A stretch of 9,398 nt of DNA from Solirubrobacteraceae bacterium (GCA_030151725.1 JASLDD010000091.1:1-9398), one strand, 5' to 3'; shown: positions 1 through 6,631, counted from the first letter of the stretch. Notes: generated by a model not told the origin, from the letters alone. Translations and numbers: made by a program.

Positions 1-1
1 A

Positions 2-349
2 TATCGCGGAGACTCCAAGATGTCCGACGGACGCGTGCTCGCCTTCGAGCCGCCTGGTCTACTCGCCCACACCTGGGGCGAGGACGAGCTGCGCTGGGAG
101 GTGGAGGCGCGCGACGACGGCTGCATCCTTCGCCTCACCCATCTGTTCGACGATCGCTTCAAGGCCGCCCGCGACGGCGCCGGGTGGCACATGTGTTTGG
201 ATTCGCTGGCTCTGGCGCTCGATGGGAGGCCCAGCCCTCAGCGTGGCAGCGAGCCGCGCCTGCCCGGCGGATGGGATGCGCTCAACAGCGACTATCAGCA
301 GCGCTTTGGGATCTCACCGGAGCAGGCCACGCCGGTGCCCGGTCGGTGA
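2..349 (+). CDS. AHSA1/SRPBCC-domain protein, C-terminal part (5' end outside window)
   Basis: The reading frame is open from base 2 to the TGA at 347-349, so the gene begins upstream of the window. The first in-frame ATG, at base 20, falls in the middle of the fold and is probably not the true start. The visible protein has the second half of the SRPBCC (START-like) fold of the AHSA1 family: a 'GRVLAFEPPGLLAHTWGED' strand pair, then 'LRWEVEARDDGCILRLTHLF', then the C-terminal helix 'GAGWHMCLDSLALALDG'. These match the usual positions of the family pattern (…EPPxxLxxTW…, …LxLTHxF…, GWxxCLDxLxxxLxG). Family members are small cytoplasmic proteins with a hydrophobic ligand pocket; many bacterial ones have no known substrate, and the Hsp90-activator name is historical. 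The roughly 30 residues after the helix are not family-conserved. The family is clear, the ligand is unknown, and any operon partner lies off the left edge. Confidence 0.8.
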   Translation, partial: YRGDSKMSDGRVLAFEPPGLLAHTWGEDELRWEVEARDDGCILRLTHLFDDRFKAARDGAGWHMCLDSLALALDGRPSPQRGSEPRLPGGWDALNSDYQQRFGISPEQATPVPGR

Positions 350-358
350 CGTTGGTGC

Positions 359-383
359 TCGCCGAGAGGGTCGGTCTCGGTGG
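359..383 (+). terminator. Hairpin after the AHSA1 gene, possible terminator
   Basis: CCGAGA (362-367) pairs perfectly with TCTCGG (375-380) around a 7-base loop. A G-T pair and a C-G pair extend the stem outward to 360/382. It starts about ten bases after the TGA at 347-349. No T-run follows, only the weak 'ATGTGTT', so this would be the hairpin-only kind often proposed in high-GC actinobacteria. Termination is inferred from position. Confidence 0.35.
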
Positions 384-401
384 ATGTGTTACCGGTGGAG
401 T

Positions 402-425
402 GCTGTATGACCATCGCTATACAGC
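402..425. terminator. Inverted repeat between convergent genes
   Basis: GCTGTAT (402-408) and ATACAGC (419-425) form a perfect 7-bp inverted repeat with a 10-base spacer. It is AT-richer than its surroundings and sits in the 114-bp gap between the converging stops of the AHSA1 gene (349) and the zinc-finger gene (464). It could be a weak bidirectional terminator or a protein-binding palindrome; the sequence does not decide. Confidence 0.25.
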
Positions 426-463
426 GTTCCCAGCGAGACATACAGCCAAGCGCTCGCCCTTGC

Positions 464-748
464 TCAGGCGAGCACGAACGCGACCTCGTCCACCGTGCAC
501 CACGACCAGTCCTCGCCCGGCTCGATCGAGCTCATGATCGGGTGCGAATCCTCGGCAGCGTGGCGCGAGGCGTGTTTGTTGGGGGAGGAGTCACAGCATC
601 CGACCTTCCCGCAGGTCCGGCACACACGCAGATGGACCCAACGGCCGCCCATCTTCAGGCACTCCTCACAGCCTGGCACCTCTGCGCGCGTGGGCACCTC
701 GAGAATCTCCACCCGATCGAGATGCGTGCACGCCTGCGGAGCGCTCAT
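464..748 (-). CDS. UBP-type zinc-finger protein, 94 aa, third gene of the operon
   Basis: This small cytoplasmic protein is essentially one zinc-finger UBP domain, the fold eukaryotes use to bind the free C-terminal Gly-Gly of ubiquitin. Candidate zinc ligands are C7 and H9 (CTH), C27/C30 (CEEC), C43/C46 (CRTC), C51/C52, H59, H63, H69 and C84. The stretch from GCCDSSPNKH (50-59) through HPI and the EPGEDW motif (76-81) resembles what I remember of bacterial stand-alone members. I chose the ATG at 748 because it overlaps the kinase stop as ATGA, and homologues as I recall them begin a few residues before CTHLD. An ATG at 784 would add 12 residues lying inside the kinase gene. No Shine-Dalgarno is visible before 748, consistent with translational coupling. 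The Arg-Tyr pair used by HDAC6 to grip ubiquitin is replaced here by Asp-Ser. The ligand is unknown; it may be a protein C-terminus or a redox-sensitive zinc site. Confidence 0.88.
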   Translation of the reverse strand: MSAPQACTHLDRVEILEVPTRAEVPGCEECLKMGGRWVHLRVCRTCGKVGCCDSSPNKHASRHAAEDSHPIMSSIEPGEDWSWCTVDEVAFVLA

Positions 749-2163
749 GTGGAAGATGGTAGAGCGTCGTCGATCGGCAGCCACACGTGAAAGACCGTGC
801 GTCCCGGCTCGCTGTCCACGTCGATCGAGCCGCGGTGGCGCTCCACGACGATCCGCCGCGCCGCATCCAATCCCAGACCCGTCCCCTGGCCCACATCCTT
901 TGTTGTGAAAAAGGGCTCGAAGATGCGCTCCTGCAGCTCCTGCGGGATCCCCGGCCCGTCATCTGCGATGTCCACTCTCACACACGGTCCCTCCAGGGCC
1001 GTCCCAACCGTGATCGTGCCTCCCCCTACCCCGAGCGCCTGGATGGCGTTGTCGAGCAGGTTCGTCCACACCTGGTTGAGCTCCCCGCCGTTGACCGTCA
1101 ACCTGGGCAGCGTCCGGTCGTACTCGCGCACCACCTCGATCTGGGTGTGCTTGAGCTTGTGTCCCAGCACCGTCAGCGTCGTCTCCAGGCCCTCGTGGAC
1201 GTCCGTTTCGACCAAGTCCCCGCGGTCCATGTAGGCGTATGACTTGACCGCAGCCACCAGAGCGCTCATGCGCCCAGTCGACTCCGCCAGCTCGCTTGCC
1301 AGCTGCTGGGCGCTGAGCGAAGCTCCCACCCAGCGCAGCGCCGGGACCGTGGCCGAGCCCGCCAGCTCTCCCACTCGCGCAAGCCACGCCCCGTCCACCC
1401 CCGCCGCCGCCAGCGGCTCGGAGAGCTTCCACGGCTCCGGCACGCCCATCTCCTCCAACCGCTCCAACAGCTCGTCCTCCGCGTCGGCGGCGTCGAGCGC
1501 GTCGAGCTTCGTGCGGGCCGCGCACTGCGACAGCGCCTGACGTTGCAGCGCCACCAGCTCCTCCGCCTGGGCGCGCTCCACACCCGACTCCACGAAGTGC
1601 CCGATCGTCGAGCCCAGCACCTCGAGCGCCTCCGCCAGATCGGCGGCGGCGCGACGGGCGGCCGCCGCCGGGTTGTTGAGCTCGTGCGTGAGCCCCGCCG
1701 CCATCGTGCCCAGCGATGCCAGCCGTTCGCGGTTGGACTCGAGCGCCGTGATGCGGCTGACGACCGGGCGCACCTGGCTCATCACCCGATCGAACACCGG
1801 CCGCTGCGCCAGCACCAGCTCGATGAACGTCTCAGACTCCACCTCCGCCAGCGTGACCTCCGTGGCGGCCAGCATGCGCACCCCCGACACGCCCCCCGTC
1901 AACACCGCAATCGCGCCCACCCATGTGGGCGCCGGGTGCATCCCCACCGGCTCAGCCCGACCGGCCTCATCGACCGCAAACGCCTCCAGCGAGCCCTCCA
2001 GCACGAGATGGAACGTCGGCGATGGCTGCCCCTGCTCGGCCACTGCATCCCCCACAGCCAGCACCCGCAGCTCAGCCACCTGTGCCCAGCGCTCGACCTC
2101 CTCATCGCTCAGCCCATCGAACAGGTCGACCGGGCGCAGCTGCGCGAGGGTGGGCCGGCTCAC
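745..2163 (-). CDS. Histidine kinase with N-terminal cyclic-nucleotide-binding-like domain, 472 aa
   Basis: A soluble sensor kinase with no membrane segment. Residues about 10-125 form a cyclic-nucleotide-binding-like beta-roll. The dimerisation helix carries the phospho-acceptor His160 in 'GLTHELNNP'. Unusually, about 145 helical, Glu/Ala-rich residues separate it from the second helix near 'VKSYAYMD' (307-313), where a plain DHp hairpin needs about 60. The HATPase domain is complete: N box 363-377 (NQVWTNLLDNAIQAL), G1 DDGPGIP 401-407, F box 414-422 and G2 GQGTGLGL 425-432. It should therefore bind ATP and autophosphorylate, most likely handing phosphate to the receiver encoded just upstream. 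The GTG start (2163-2161) overlaps the upstream TGA as GTGA, and the stop overlaps the next ATG as ATGA. In the sensor domain the phosphate-binding cassette is degenerate (A84 for Glu, S93 for Arg), so cAMP binding is doubtful. Confidence 0.93.
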   Translation of the reverse strand: MSRPTLAQLRPVDLFDGLSDEEVERWAQVAELRVLAVGDAVAEQGQPSPTFHLVLEGSLEAFAVDEAGRAEPVGMHPAPTWVGAIAVLTGGVSGVRMLAATEVTLAEVESETFIELVLAQRPVFDRVMSQVRPVVSRITALESNRERLASLGTMAAGLTHELNNPAAAARRAAADLAEALEVLGSTIGHFVESGVERAQAEELVALQRQALSQCAARTKLDALDAADAEDELLERLEEMGVPEPWKLSEPLAAAGVDGAWLARVGELAGSATVPALRWVGASLSAQQLASELAESTGRMSALVAAVKSYAYMDRGDLVETDVHEGLETTLTVLGHKLKHTQIEVVREYDRTLPRLTVNGGELNQVWTNLLDNAIQALGVGGGTITVGTALEGPCVRVDIADDGPGIPQELQERIFEPFFTTKDVGQGTGLGLDAARRIVVERHRGSIDVDSEPGRTVFHVWLPIDDALPSST

Positions 2164-3857
2164 GCGGCTGCCAGGTACTCGTGGATCAGCGACACCGCCA
2201 TCGACCCCTCCCCCACCGCGCTCGCCACCCGCTTGATCGAGCGCGCCCGCACGTCTCCCGCCACAAACACCCCCGGCACGCTCGTCTCAAGCACATACGG
2301 GTCGCGCCGCAGCGGCCAGCCCTGCTCACGGACATCGCCGCCCGCCAGGATGAACCCGCGCTCGTCGCGTGCCACCACACCCCCAAGCCAGTCCGTGCGC
2401 GGAACCGCGCCCACGAACACAAAGCACGCATCCACCTCCTCAAGCGCCTCCCCGCCGTCCCCGTCGCGGATCCGAAGCGCGCGCAGGCGACCGTCCTCGC
2501 CCTCCGCCCCCACCGCCTGGGTGCCCGTGCGCACCTCGATGTTACCCAGCGCCGCAATCTGCTCGATCAAGTAGTGCGACATCGACTTCGCCAGCGAGTC
2601 CGCCCGCACGAGCATCGAAACGCGGGCCGCGTACCCGGAGAAGTAGACAGCGGCCTGCCCCGCCGAGTTGGCCCCGCCGATCACCACCACGTGCTGGTCC
2701 GCGCATGCGCGCGCCTCCGTCAAAGCCGCGCCGTAGTAGATGCCGGCGCCCGTGTAATCCGAGAAGCCCGGAGCGTCGAGCTGGCGGTAGGAGACCCCCG
2801 AAGCCACCAGCACGCAGTTGGCGCTCAACGTGCCTCCACCCGAGAGCTCCAGGATCCGTCCCGCGCCTTCGACGTGCAGAGCCACAGCATCTGAGACCGT
2901 CAGCAGCTCAGCCCCCAGCCGGCGCGCCTGGTCGGTTGCTCGGCGCGCCAGATCCGATCCCGAGAGGCCCGCCGGGAAGCCCAGGTAGTTCTCGATGCGG
3001 CTCGACTGCCCCGCCTGCCCGCCCGGCGCCTCACGCTCGACCATCACCGTGCGCAGCCCCTCCGAGGCTCCGTATACGGCCGCCGCCAGACCCGCCGGGC
3101 CGCCGCCCACGATCACCAAGTCGTAGTGCTCGGACAGTGGCTGCACCGCCACCCCCAGCCGCTCCGCCAGCTCGAGGATGCTCGGGCGCTCAAGCACCGA
3201 GCCGTCCTCCAGCAGCGCCACCGGCAAGCCCGCCGCGTCCACCCCCGCCACCATCAGCAGCTCCCGGGCCTCGCTGTCGCGTTCCACATCCAGCCACCGC
3301 GCCGGCACGCGGTTGCGCGCCAGGAAGTCGCGCAGGTCGTGCGACTCCTTGGAGAAGCGGTGGCCGATCACGCGCACGCCGCCCGCTTCCAGGGCCGCGC
3401 CCGCCTCCCACGTGGTGAGCAGGTCCTCCACAACCGGCAGAAGCTGCTCCTCCGGCGGGTCCCACGGCTTCAGCAGGTAGTAGTCCAGCGCGACATCGTT
3501 GATCGCGGCTATCGCCGCCTCCGTATCCGCGTAGGCGGTCAGCAGCACCCGCTTCGCCTCCGGCACCAGCAGGCGAGCCTGCACCAGGTAGTCGGTGCCC
3601 GCCATCCCCGGCATGCGCTGGTCGGCCACCAGCAGCGCCACCTGCTCGCCGCGCTTGCGAATCTGAGCCAGCAGCTCCAGCCCCTCTGCGCCCGAGGCCG
3701 CGCGCATGATCCGGTAGCGCTCGCCAAAGCCGCGACGCAGGTCACGGGCAACCGCCGCCAACACCGCCGGCTCGTCGTCCACCGCCAGGATCACCGGACG
3801 GCGCACATGCGTCTCCTCCGCGCTCGGATCGCCTGCGAGAGACTCGGGTGCGCTCAT
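2160..3857 (-). CDS. Response-regulator receiver fused to a thioredoxin-reductase-like flavoprotein, 565 aa
   Basis: First gene of the operon. Residues 20-148 are a CheY-like receiver: D27/D28, phospho-acceptor D79 (VADQRMP), T107 and K130 (LLKPWDPP). Residues about 160-238 resemble a thioredoxin/glutaredoxin fold, but the place for a CxxC reads 'RFSKESH'. Residues 245-565 are a two-dinucleotide flavoprotein: FAD motif GGGPAG 251-256, 'GGQAGQSSRIENYLG' 279-293, NAD(P)H motif GGANSAG 394-400, and the FAD-closing motif 'GVFVAGD' 529-535. The classical reductase CxxC is absent: the site reads 'YYGAALTEA'. Databases usually call this fusion a response regulator/thioredoxin-disulfide reductase, but disulfide reduction by the standard route looks unlikely. 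Phosphorylation of D79 could control NAD(P)H oxidation or partner binding. The start is uncertain. The ATG at 3857 has no Shine-Dalgarno; a GTG at 3806 (…MRRPVILAVDDE) has GGAGGAG six bases upstream and would give 548 aa. A GTG at 3935 looks too far upstream. Confidence 0.92.
   Translation of the reverse strand: MSAPESLAGDPSAEETHVRRPVILAVDDEPAVLAAVARDLRRGFGERYRIMRAASGAEGLELLAQIRKRGEQVALLVADQRMPGMAGTDYLVQARLLVPEAKRVLLTAYADTEAAIAAINDVALDYYLLKPWDPPEEQLLPVVEDLLTTWEAGAALEAGGVRVIGHRFSKESHDLRDFLARNRVPARWLDVERDSEARELLMVAGVDAAGLPVALLEDGSVLERPSILELAERLGVAVQPLSEHYDLVIVGGGPAGLAAAVYGASEGLRTVMVEREAPGGQAGQSSRIENYLGFPAGLSGSDLARRATDQARRLGAELLTVSDAVALHVEGAGRILELSGGGTLSANCVLVASGVSYRQLDAPGFSDYTGAGIYYGAALTEARACADQHVVVIGGANSAGQAAVYFSGYAARVSMLVRADSLAKSMSHYLIEQIAALGNIEVRTGTQAVGAEGEDGRLRALRIRDGDGGEALEEVDACFVFVGAVPRTDWLGGVVARDERGFILAGGDVREQGWPLRRDPYVLETSVPGVFVAGDVRARSIKRVASAVGEGSMAVSLIHEYLAAA
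3813..3819 (-). promoter_or_regulatory. Shine-Dalgarno-like GGAGGAG for an alternative start of the receiver/flavoprotein
   Basis: Read on the minus strand, GGAGGAG ends six bases before GTG 3806-3804, which would start the protein at 'MRRPVILAVDDE', right at the beginning of the receiver domain. The ATG at 3857 has nothing comparable. The motif also encodes two Glu codons if translation begins at 3857, so it may be coincidental. Confidence 0.4.
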
Positions 3858-4054
3858 ATCGAGAACGCTAGCGACCGTGTAAAGCGAGGCGCGCGCTCGC
3901 GCCCCGGTCACTTCACATCTGCGCACGCAAAGCACGGCTCTCTGCAGGGATAAAGATTGCTAGTCCATCCGTCGAAGTAAGAGCACAACTTGCCGACCAA
4001 CCGGAATCCAGGCTCGATCAGAGTCTGCAGGGACCGCCCACGCCGGACGACCGC
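3858..4054. promoter_or_regulatory. Divergent intergenic region, probable promoters for both directions
   Basis: These 197 bases separate two divergently transcribed genes, so promoters for both the signalling operon and the CHASE-GGDEF-EAL gene should lie here. I see no convincing paired -35/-10 boxes. TAAAGAT at 3951-3957 on the plus strand is the most -10-like hexamer region. Two marks stand out. One is a perfect 10-bp direct repeat TCTGCAGGGA at 3941-3950 and 4024-4033, each with the palindrome CTGCAG. The other is a GC hairpin GGCGCG/CGCGCC with a 4-base loop at 3888-3903, upstream of the operon. No clear Shine-Dalgarno precedes ATG 4055; the nearest purine run (CAGGGA) is about 20 bases away. 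Confidence 0.45.
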
Positions 4055-6466
4055 ATGCCAGACAGCGACACCTCACAACTGAACCCGCAGGGGGACTCCC
4101 AGCCACCACAGCCGGTGGAGAAGCCCGCGCGCACGGGCAAGCTCGCCCGGGTGACAGTTGCCGCGCTATGCGTGGCGGCGGGAGTCGTGGGCTCGGTGCT
4201 CGCCGCACACGGCGTCGCCAACCACGATGCCAACAAGACGCGGACCGCCTTTCACCAGAGCTCGACCGCAATCGCCTCAGCTCTGAAGCTCGCCATCCAA
4301 CGCGAGGAAGAGCTGGCCGTCAGCGCAAGCACGTTCTTCGCCCGCAACCCCAATGCCTCACCCGAAGAATTCGCCACGTGGGTCAAGTGGGCGCGCACAG
4401 TGCATCGCTTTCCCGAGCTCGACAACCTCGGCCTCCTGACCGTCGTTCGCCGCTCAGAACTCGACGCCCTCGAGGCGCGCATCGCGGGGCACCCCGCCAA
4501 CACCGCGGCTGACACCCCGGGCAGCGAAGCCCTGCAGATCGTCCCCGCAAGCGACCACGGCTACTACTGCCTGGCCACCGCCGAACTCGTCCGCAGCGCC
4601 GCCGCAGGTCCGCCCGCCGGCTTGGACTATTGCGCACGCAGCTCCGCCCTGCTGGAAGCGCGTGACACCGGCCGCGCCGCCTACACCCCGATCTCGGTTG
4701 GTGGCGTCAAGGCGCTGGCGAGCACCACCCCCGTCTACAAAGGCAACGTCACACCCAAGACCGTTGCCGGACGCACCGCCGCATCGGTTGGCTGGCTGCG
4801 CGAGGTGATCGTGCCGGGCGTCGTCTTGAGCCAGGTCCTGCATGGCCACCCCGGTAGCGCCGTGCGGCTGCACTACCACGCACCCAACTCGACCTTCACC
4901 AGCGGCACACCTGCAGCGGGAGCGCCCAGCGCGACGAGCGACCTTCACAACGGCTGGACCGTCAAGACGTTCGGCGCCGTCGTCGCCACCGGCATCTTCG
5001 CCGACACGGACGCGCTCGCGCTGTTGATCGCCGGCGCTCTCGCCAGCCTGCTGCTCGGGCTGCTCGTGCTCTTCGTCGCTCGCCGTCCTGCGGCGCCCGC
5101 ACCTGTCGCAACGAGCAACGCCGAGCTCAACGAGGATCTCTATGACCCCCTCACCGGCCTGCCCAACCGCGCGCTCACGCTCGACCGCGCCGAGCGCATG
5201 GTCGCCCGTGCGGCGCGACAGTCCGGGATGCTGGCCGGAGCCCTGTTCATCGACCTCGACTGGTTCAAGGACGTAAACGACAAGCTCGGCAAGGAGGCCG
5301 GAGATCAGATGCTGCGAATCGTCGGCGAGCGGCTCGAGGGCGTCGTTCGCGGCGGCGACACCGTGGGACGCCTCGGCGGCGATCAGTTCGTCATCCTCGT
5401 CGAGTCCGCCGCTCGCGGAGTGCGACTGGACTCGCTCGCGCGCCGCGTGATCGAGTCCCTGCACAAGCCGCTCGAGCTCGACGGCTTCGGACCCAGCTTC
5501 GTCGCCACCGCCAGCATCGGCGTGGCCTACGGCCGCTACGCGACCCCCGAGGATCTGCTGCGCGACGCCAAGCTGGCGCTCTACTCGGCCAAGGCCGCCG
5601 GCAAGGACCGCTACACCATGTTCAACGCCAACATGCGCGCCGTGATCGAGAGCCGCGGAGTGCTCGAAGCCGAACTCAACAACGCGCTCGTCAACCAGCA
5701 GTTCTTCCTGCTGTATGAGCCCATCTTCGACATGAGGACCAGGCGCGTCGTGGGCCTCGAGGCTGTGCTCCGCTGGGAGCACCCCAAGCGCGGCGTGCTC
5801 GAGCCCGAGGAGTTCATCCCCCTGGCCGAGGACACCGAGCTGATCGTGCCGATCGGCCGCTGGGCGCTACAGGAGGCCTGCAACCGGGCCGCAGCCTGGA
5901 ACGTGGCCGGACACGACGTGGCCGTCTCGCTGAAGATCTCCCCCAACCAGCTCAACCGCGACGGCTTCGTGCTGGACGTGCGCCGGGCGCTTCAGCAATC
6001 GGGCATCGACAGCTCGCTGCTCGCCCTGGAGATCGCCGAGACCACCGCCATGGGCGACCTCGAGACCACCAACGAGCGCCTCACCGCCGTCAAGCGACTG
6101 GGCGTTCGGGTGACCATCGACGACTTCGGCGGCAGCGGCTACGCGCGCCACTCGGACCTCAAGCGGATTCCGCTCGACGCCCTCAAGGTCGACCGCGCCT
6201 CCCTGGCCCGCTCCGAGGACGAGGACTACCGCAGCTGGCTGCTCGAGGCGATCCTGATCGTCGGGCGCGAGCTTTCGCTGACCGTGATCGCCACCGGCAT
6301 CGAAACTCGCGAGCAGCTGGAGGCATTGCACGAGATGGGCTGCACGACCGTCCAGGGACCGCTCATGGGCAAGCCCGCCACGGCAAACGAAGTCGAGCGC
6401 CTGCTCACCCCTGAGCTGATGGCCGGCGATCCCGACGAGCAGCAGGCAGCTCCCCAGCCTGCCTAG
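4055..6466 (+). CDS. Membrane CHASE-GGDEF-EAL protein, both c-di-GMP domains degenerate, 803 aa
   Basis: A cell-envelope sensor protein of the c-di-GMP family. A 30-residue cytoplasmic tail is followed by TM1 (about 31-52), an extracytoplasmic CHASE-like domain (about 60-315, with the 'ASPEEFATWVKWAR' region and possible disulfide Cys C172/C193), TM2 (about 318-342), GGDEF (about 362-520) and EAL (about 540-785). In GGDEF, D400 and an intact inhibitory site R432-x-x-D435 are present, but the signature is GGDQF (441-445), with Gln replacing Glu at the fourth position. In EAL, E569, E662, D689/D690, K711 and Q767 remain. The signature is EAV, the conserved metal-ligand Asn is Lys627, and the first Glu of AEGVET is Thr747; the DDFG loop also carries an extra residue. 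Phosphodiesterase activity is therefore unlikely and cyclase activity uncertain, so a c-di-GMP-binding receptor or scaffold role is plausible. ATG 4055 is the only sensible start before TM1. The TAG stop lies in the CTAG target of the adjoining element. Confidence 0.93.
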   Translation: MPDSDTSQLNPQGDSQPPQPVEKPARTGKLARVTVAALCVAAGVVGSVLAAHGVANHDANKTRTAFHQSSTAIASALKLAIQREEELAVSASTFFARNPNASPEEFATWVKWARTVHRFPELDNLGLLTVVRRSELDALEARIAGHPANTAADTPGSEALQIVPASDHGYYCLATAELVRSAAAGPPAGLDYCARSSALLEARDTGRAAYTPISVGGVKALASTTPVYKGNVTPKTVAGRTAASVGWLREVIVPGVVLSQVLHGHPGSAVRLHYHAPNSTFTSGTPAAGAPSATSDLHNGWTVKTFGAVVATGIFADTDALALLIAGALASLLLGLLVLFVARRPAAPAPVATSNAELNEDLYDPLTGLPNRALTLDRAERMVARAARQSGMLAGALFIDLDWFKDVNDKLGKEAGDQMLRIVGERLEGVVRGGDTVGRLGGDQFVILVESAARGVRLDSLARRVIESLHKPLELDGFGPSFVATASIGVAYGRYATPEDLLRDAKLALYSAKAAGKDRYTMFNANMRAVIESRGVLEAELNNALVNQQFFLLYEPIFDMRTRRVVGLEAVLRWEHPKRGVLEPEEFIPLAEDTELIVPIGRWALQEACNRAAAWNVAGHDVAVSLKISPNQLNRDGFVLDVRRALQQSGIDSSLLALEIAETTAMGDLETTNERLTAVKRLGVRVTIDDFGGSGYARHSDLKRIPLDALKVDRASLARSEDEDYRSWLLEAILIVGRELSLTVIATGIETREQLEALHEMGCTTVQGPLMGKPATANEVERLLTPELMAGDPDEQQAAPQPA

Positions 6467-6482
6467 ATGATTGATTCCACGG
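6463..6482 (+). repeat. Left 20-bp inverted repeat
   Basis: CTAGATGATTGATTCCACGG is the exact reverse complement of 6616-6635. The outer four bases include the TAG stop codon (6464-6466) of the CHASE-GGDEF-EAL gene. Confidence 0.9.
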
Positions 6483-6631
6483 GGATGTGCCGTGTTCCGG
6501 TGGTGCGGATGGTCGAGCCGCCCCAAGGACGCAGGCCGAAGGCCTTGCTGGTGGCAAGGTCGAGGCCGAGGACGCCGGCCGGCGAAGGCCAGACGTGCCA
6601 TCCGGCGGTGCATAGCCGTGGAATCAATCAT
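6467..6631. mobile_element. MITE-like element, 165 bp with 16-bp perfect terminal inverted repeats
   Basis: ATGATTGATTCCACGG (6467-6482) is perfectly repeated in reverse complement at 6616-6631. Both ends are flanked by CTAG (6463-6466 and 6632-6635), so the symmetry runs 20 bp and then stops (6462 versus 6636 mismatch). The centre has a 6-bp hairpin CCTTGC/GCAAGG (6543-6548/6554-6559). An imperfect direct repeat flanks it (AGGACGC-GGCC…GAAGGCC at 6526-6544 and 6569-6590). There is no transposase: the short open frames are not convincing. Insertion at TA within CTAG with TA duplication is the known preference of IS630 from Shigella, so a non-autonomous IS630/Tc1-mariner relative is the best guess. 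CTAG is palindromic, so a 2-bp TA duplication, a 4-bp duplication, or simply longer inverted repeats cannot be told apart. Alternatively it is a structured RNA element or a large hairpin attenuator. Confidence 0.62.

Noticed and set aside
2369..3418. 349-residue plus-strand open frame opposite the receiver-flavoprotein
   Set aside because: Pro/Arg/Ser-rich, no family signature, and it lies antisense to a gene with clear motifs. Long antisense frames are expected in high-GC coding DNA.
3888..3903. GGCGCG-CGCT-CGCGCC hairpin considered as an operator or riboregulator
   Set aside because: Short GC palindromes are common in this base composition, and it is not placed over a start or a recognisable promoter. 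Kept only as a note in the intergenic entry.
3858..3935. 26-residue N-terminal extension of the receiver-flavoprotein from GTG 3935
   Set aside because: The sequence is Arg/Cys-rich and unlike the family N-terminus, with no Shine-Dalgarno; it probably overlaps the promoter.
4454..5782. 442-residue minus-strand open frame opposite the CHASE-GGDEF-EAL gene
   Set aside because: Low-complexity Gly/Val/Glu composition and no recognisable domain; a shadow of the sense gene.
5867..6631. Minus-strand frame of 254 residues starting at the right inverted repeat
   Set aside because: It runs antisense through the EAL domain and has no domain of its own; its MIDST start again comes from the repeat.
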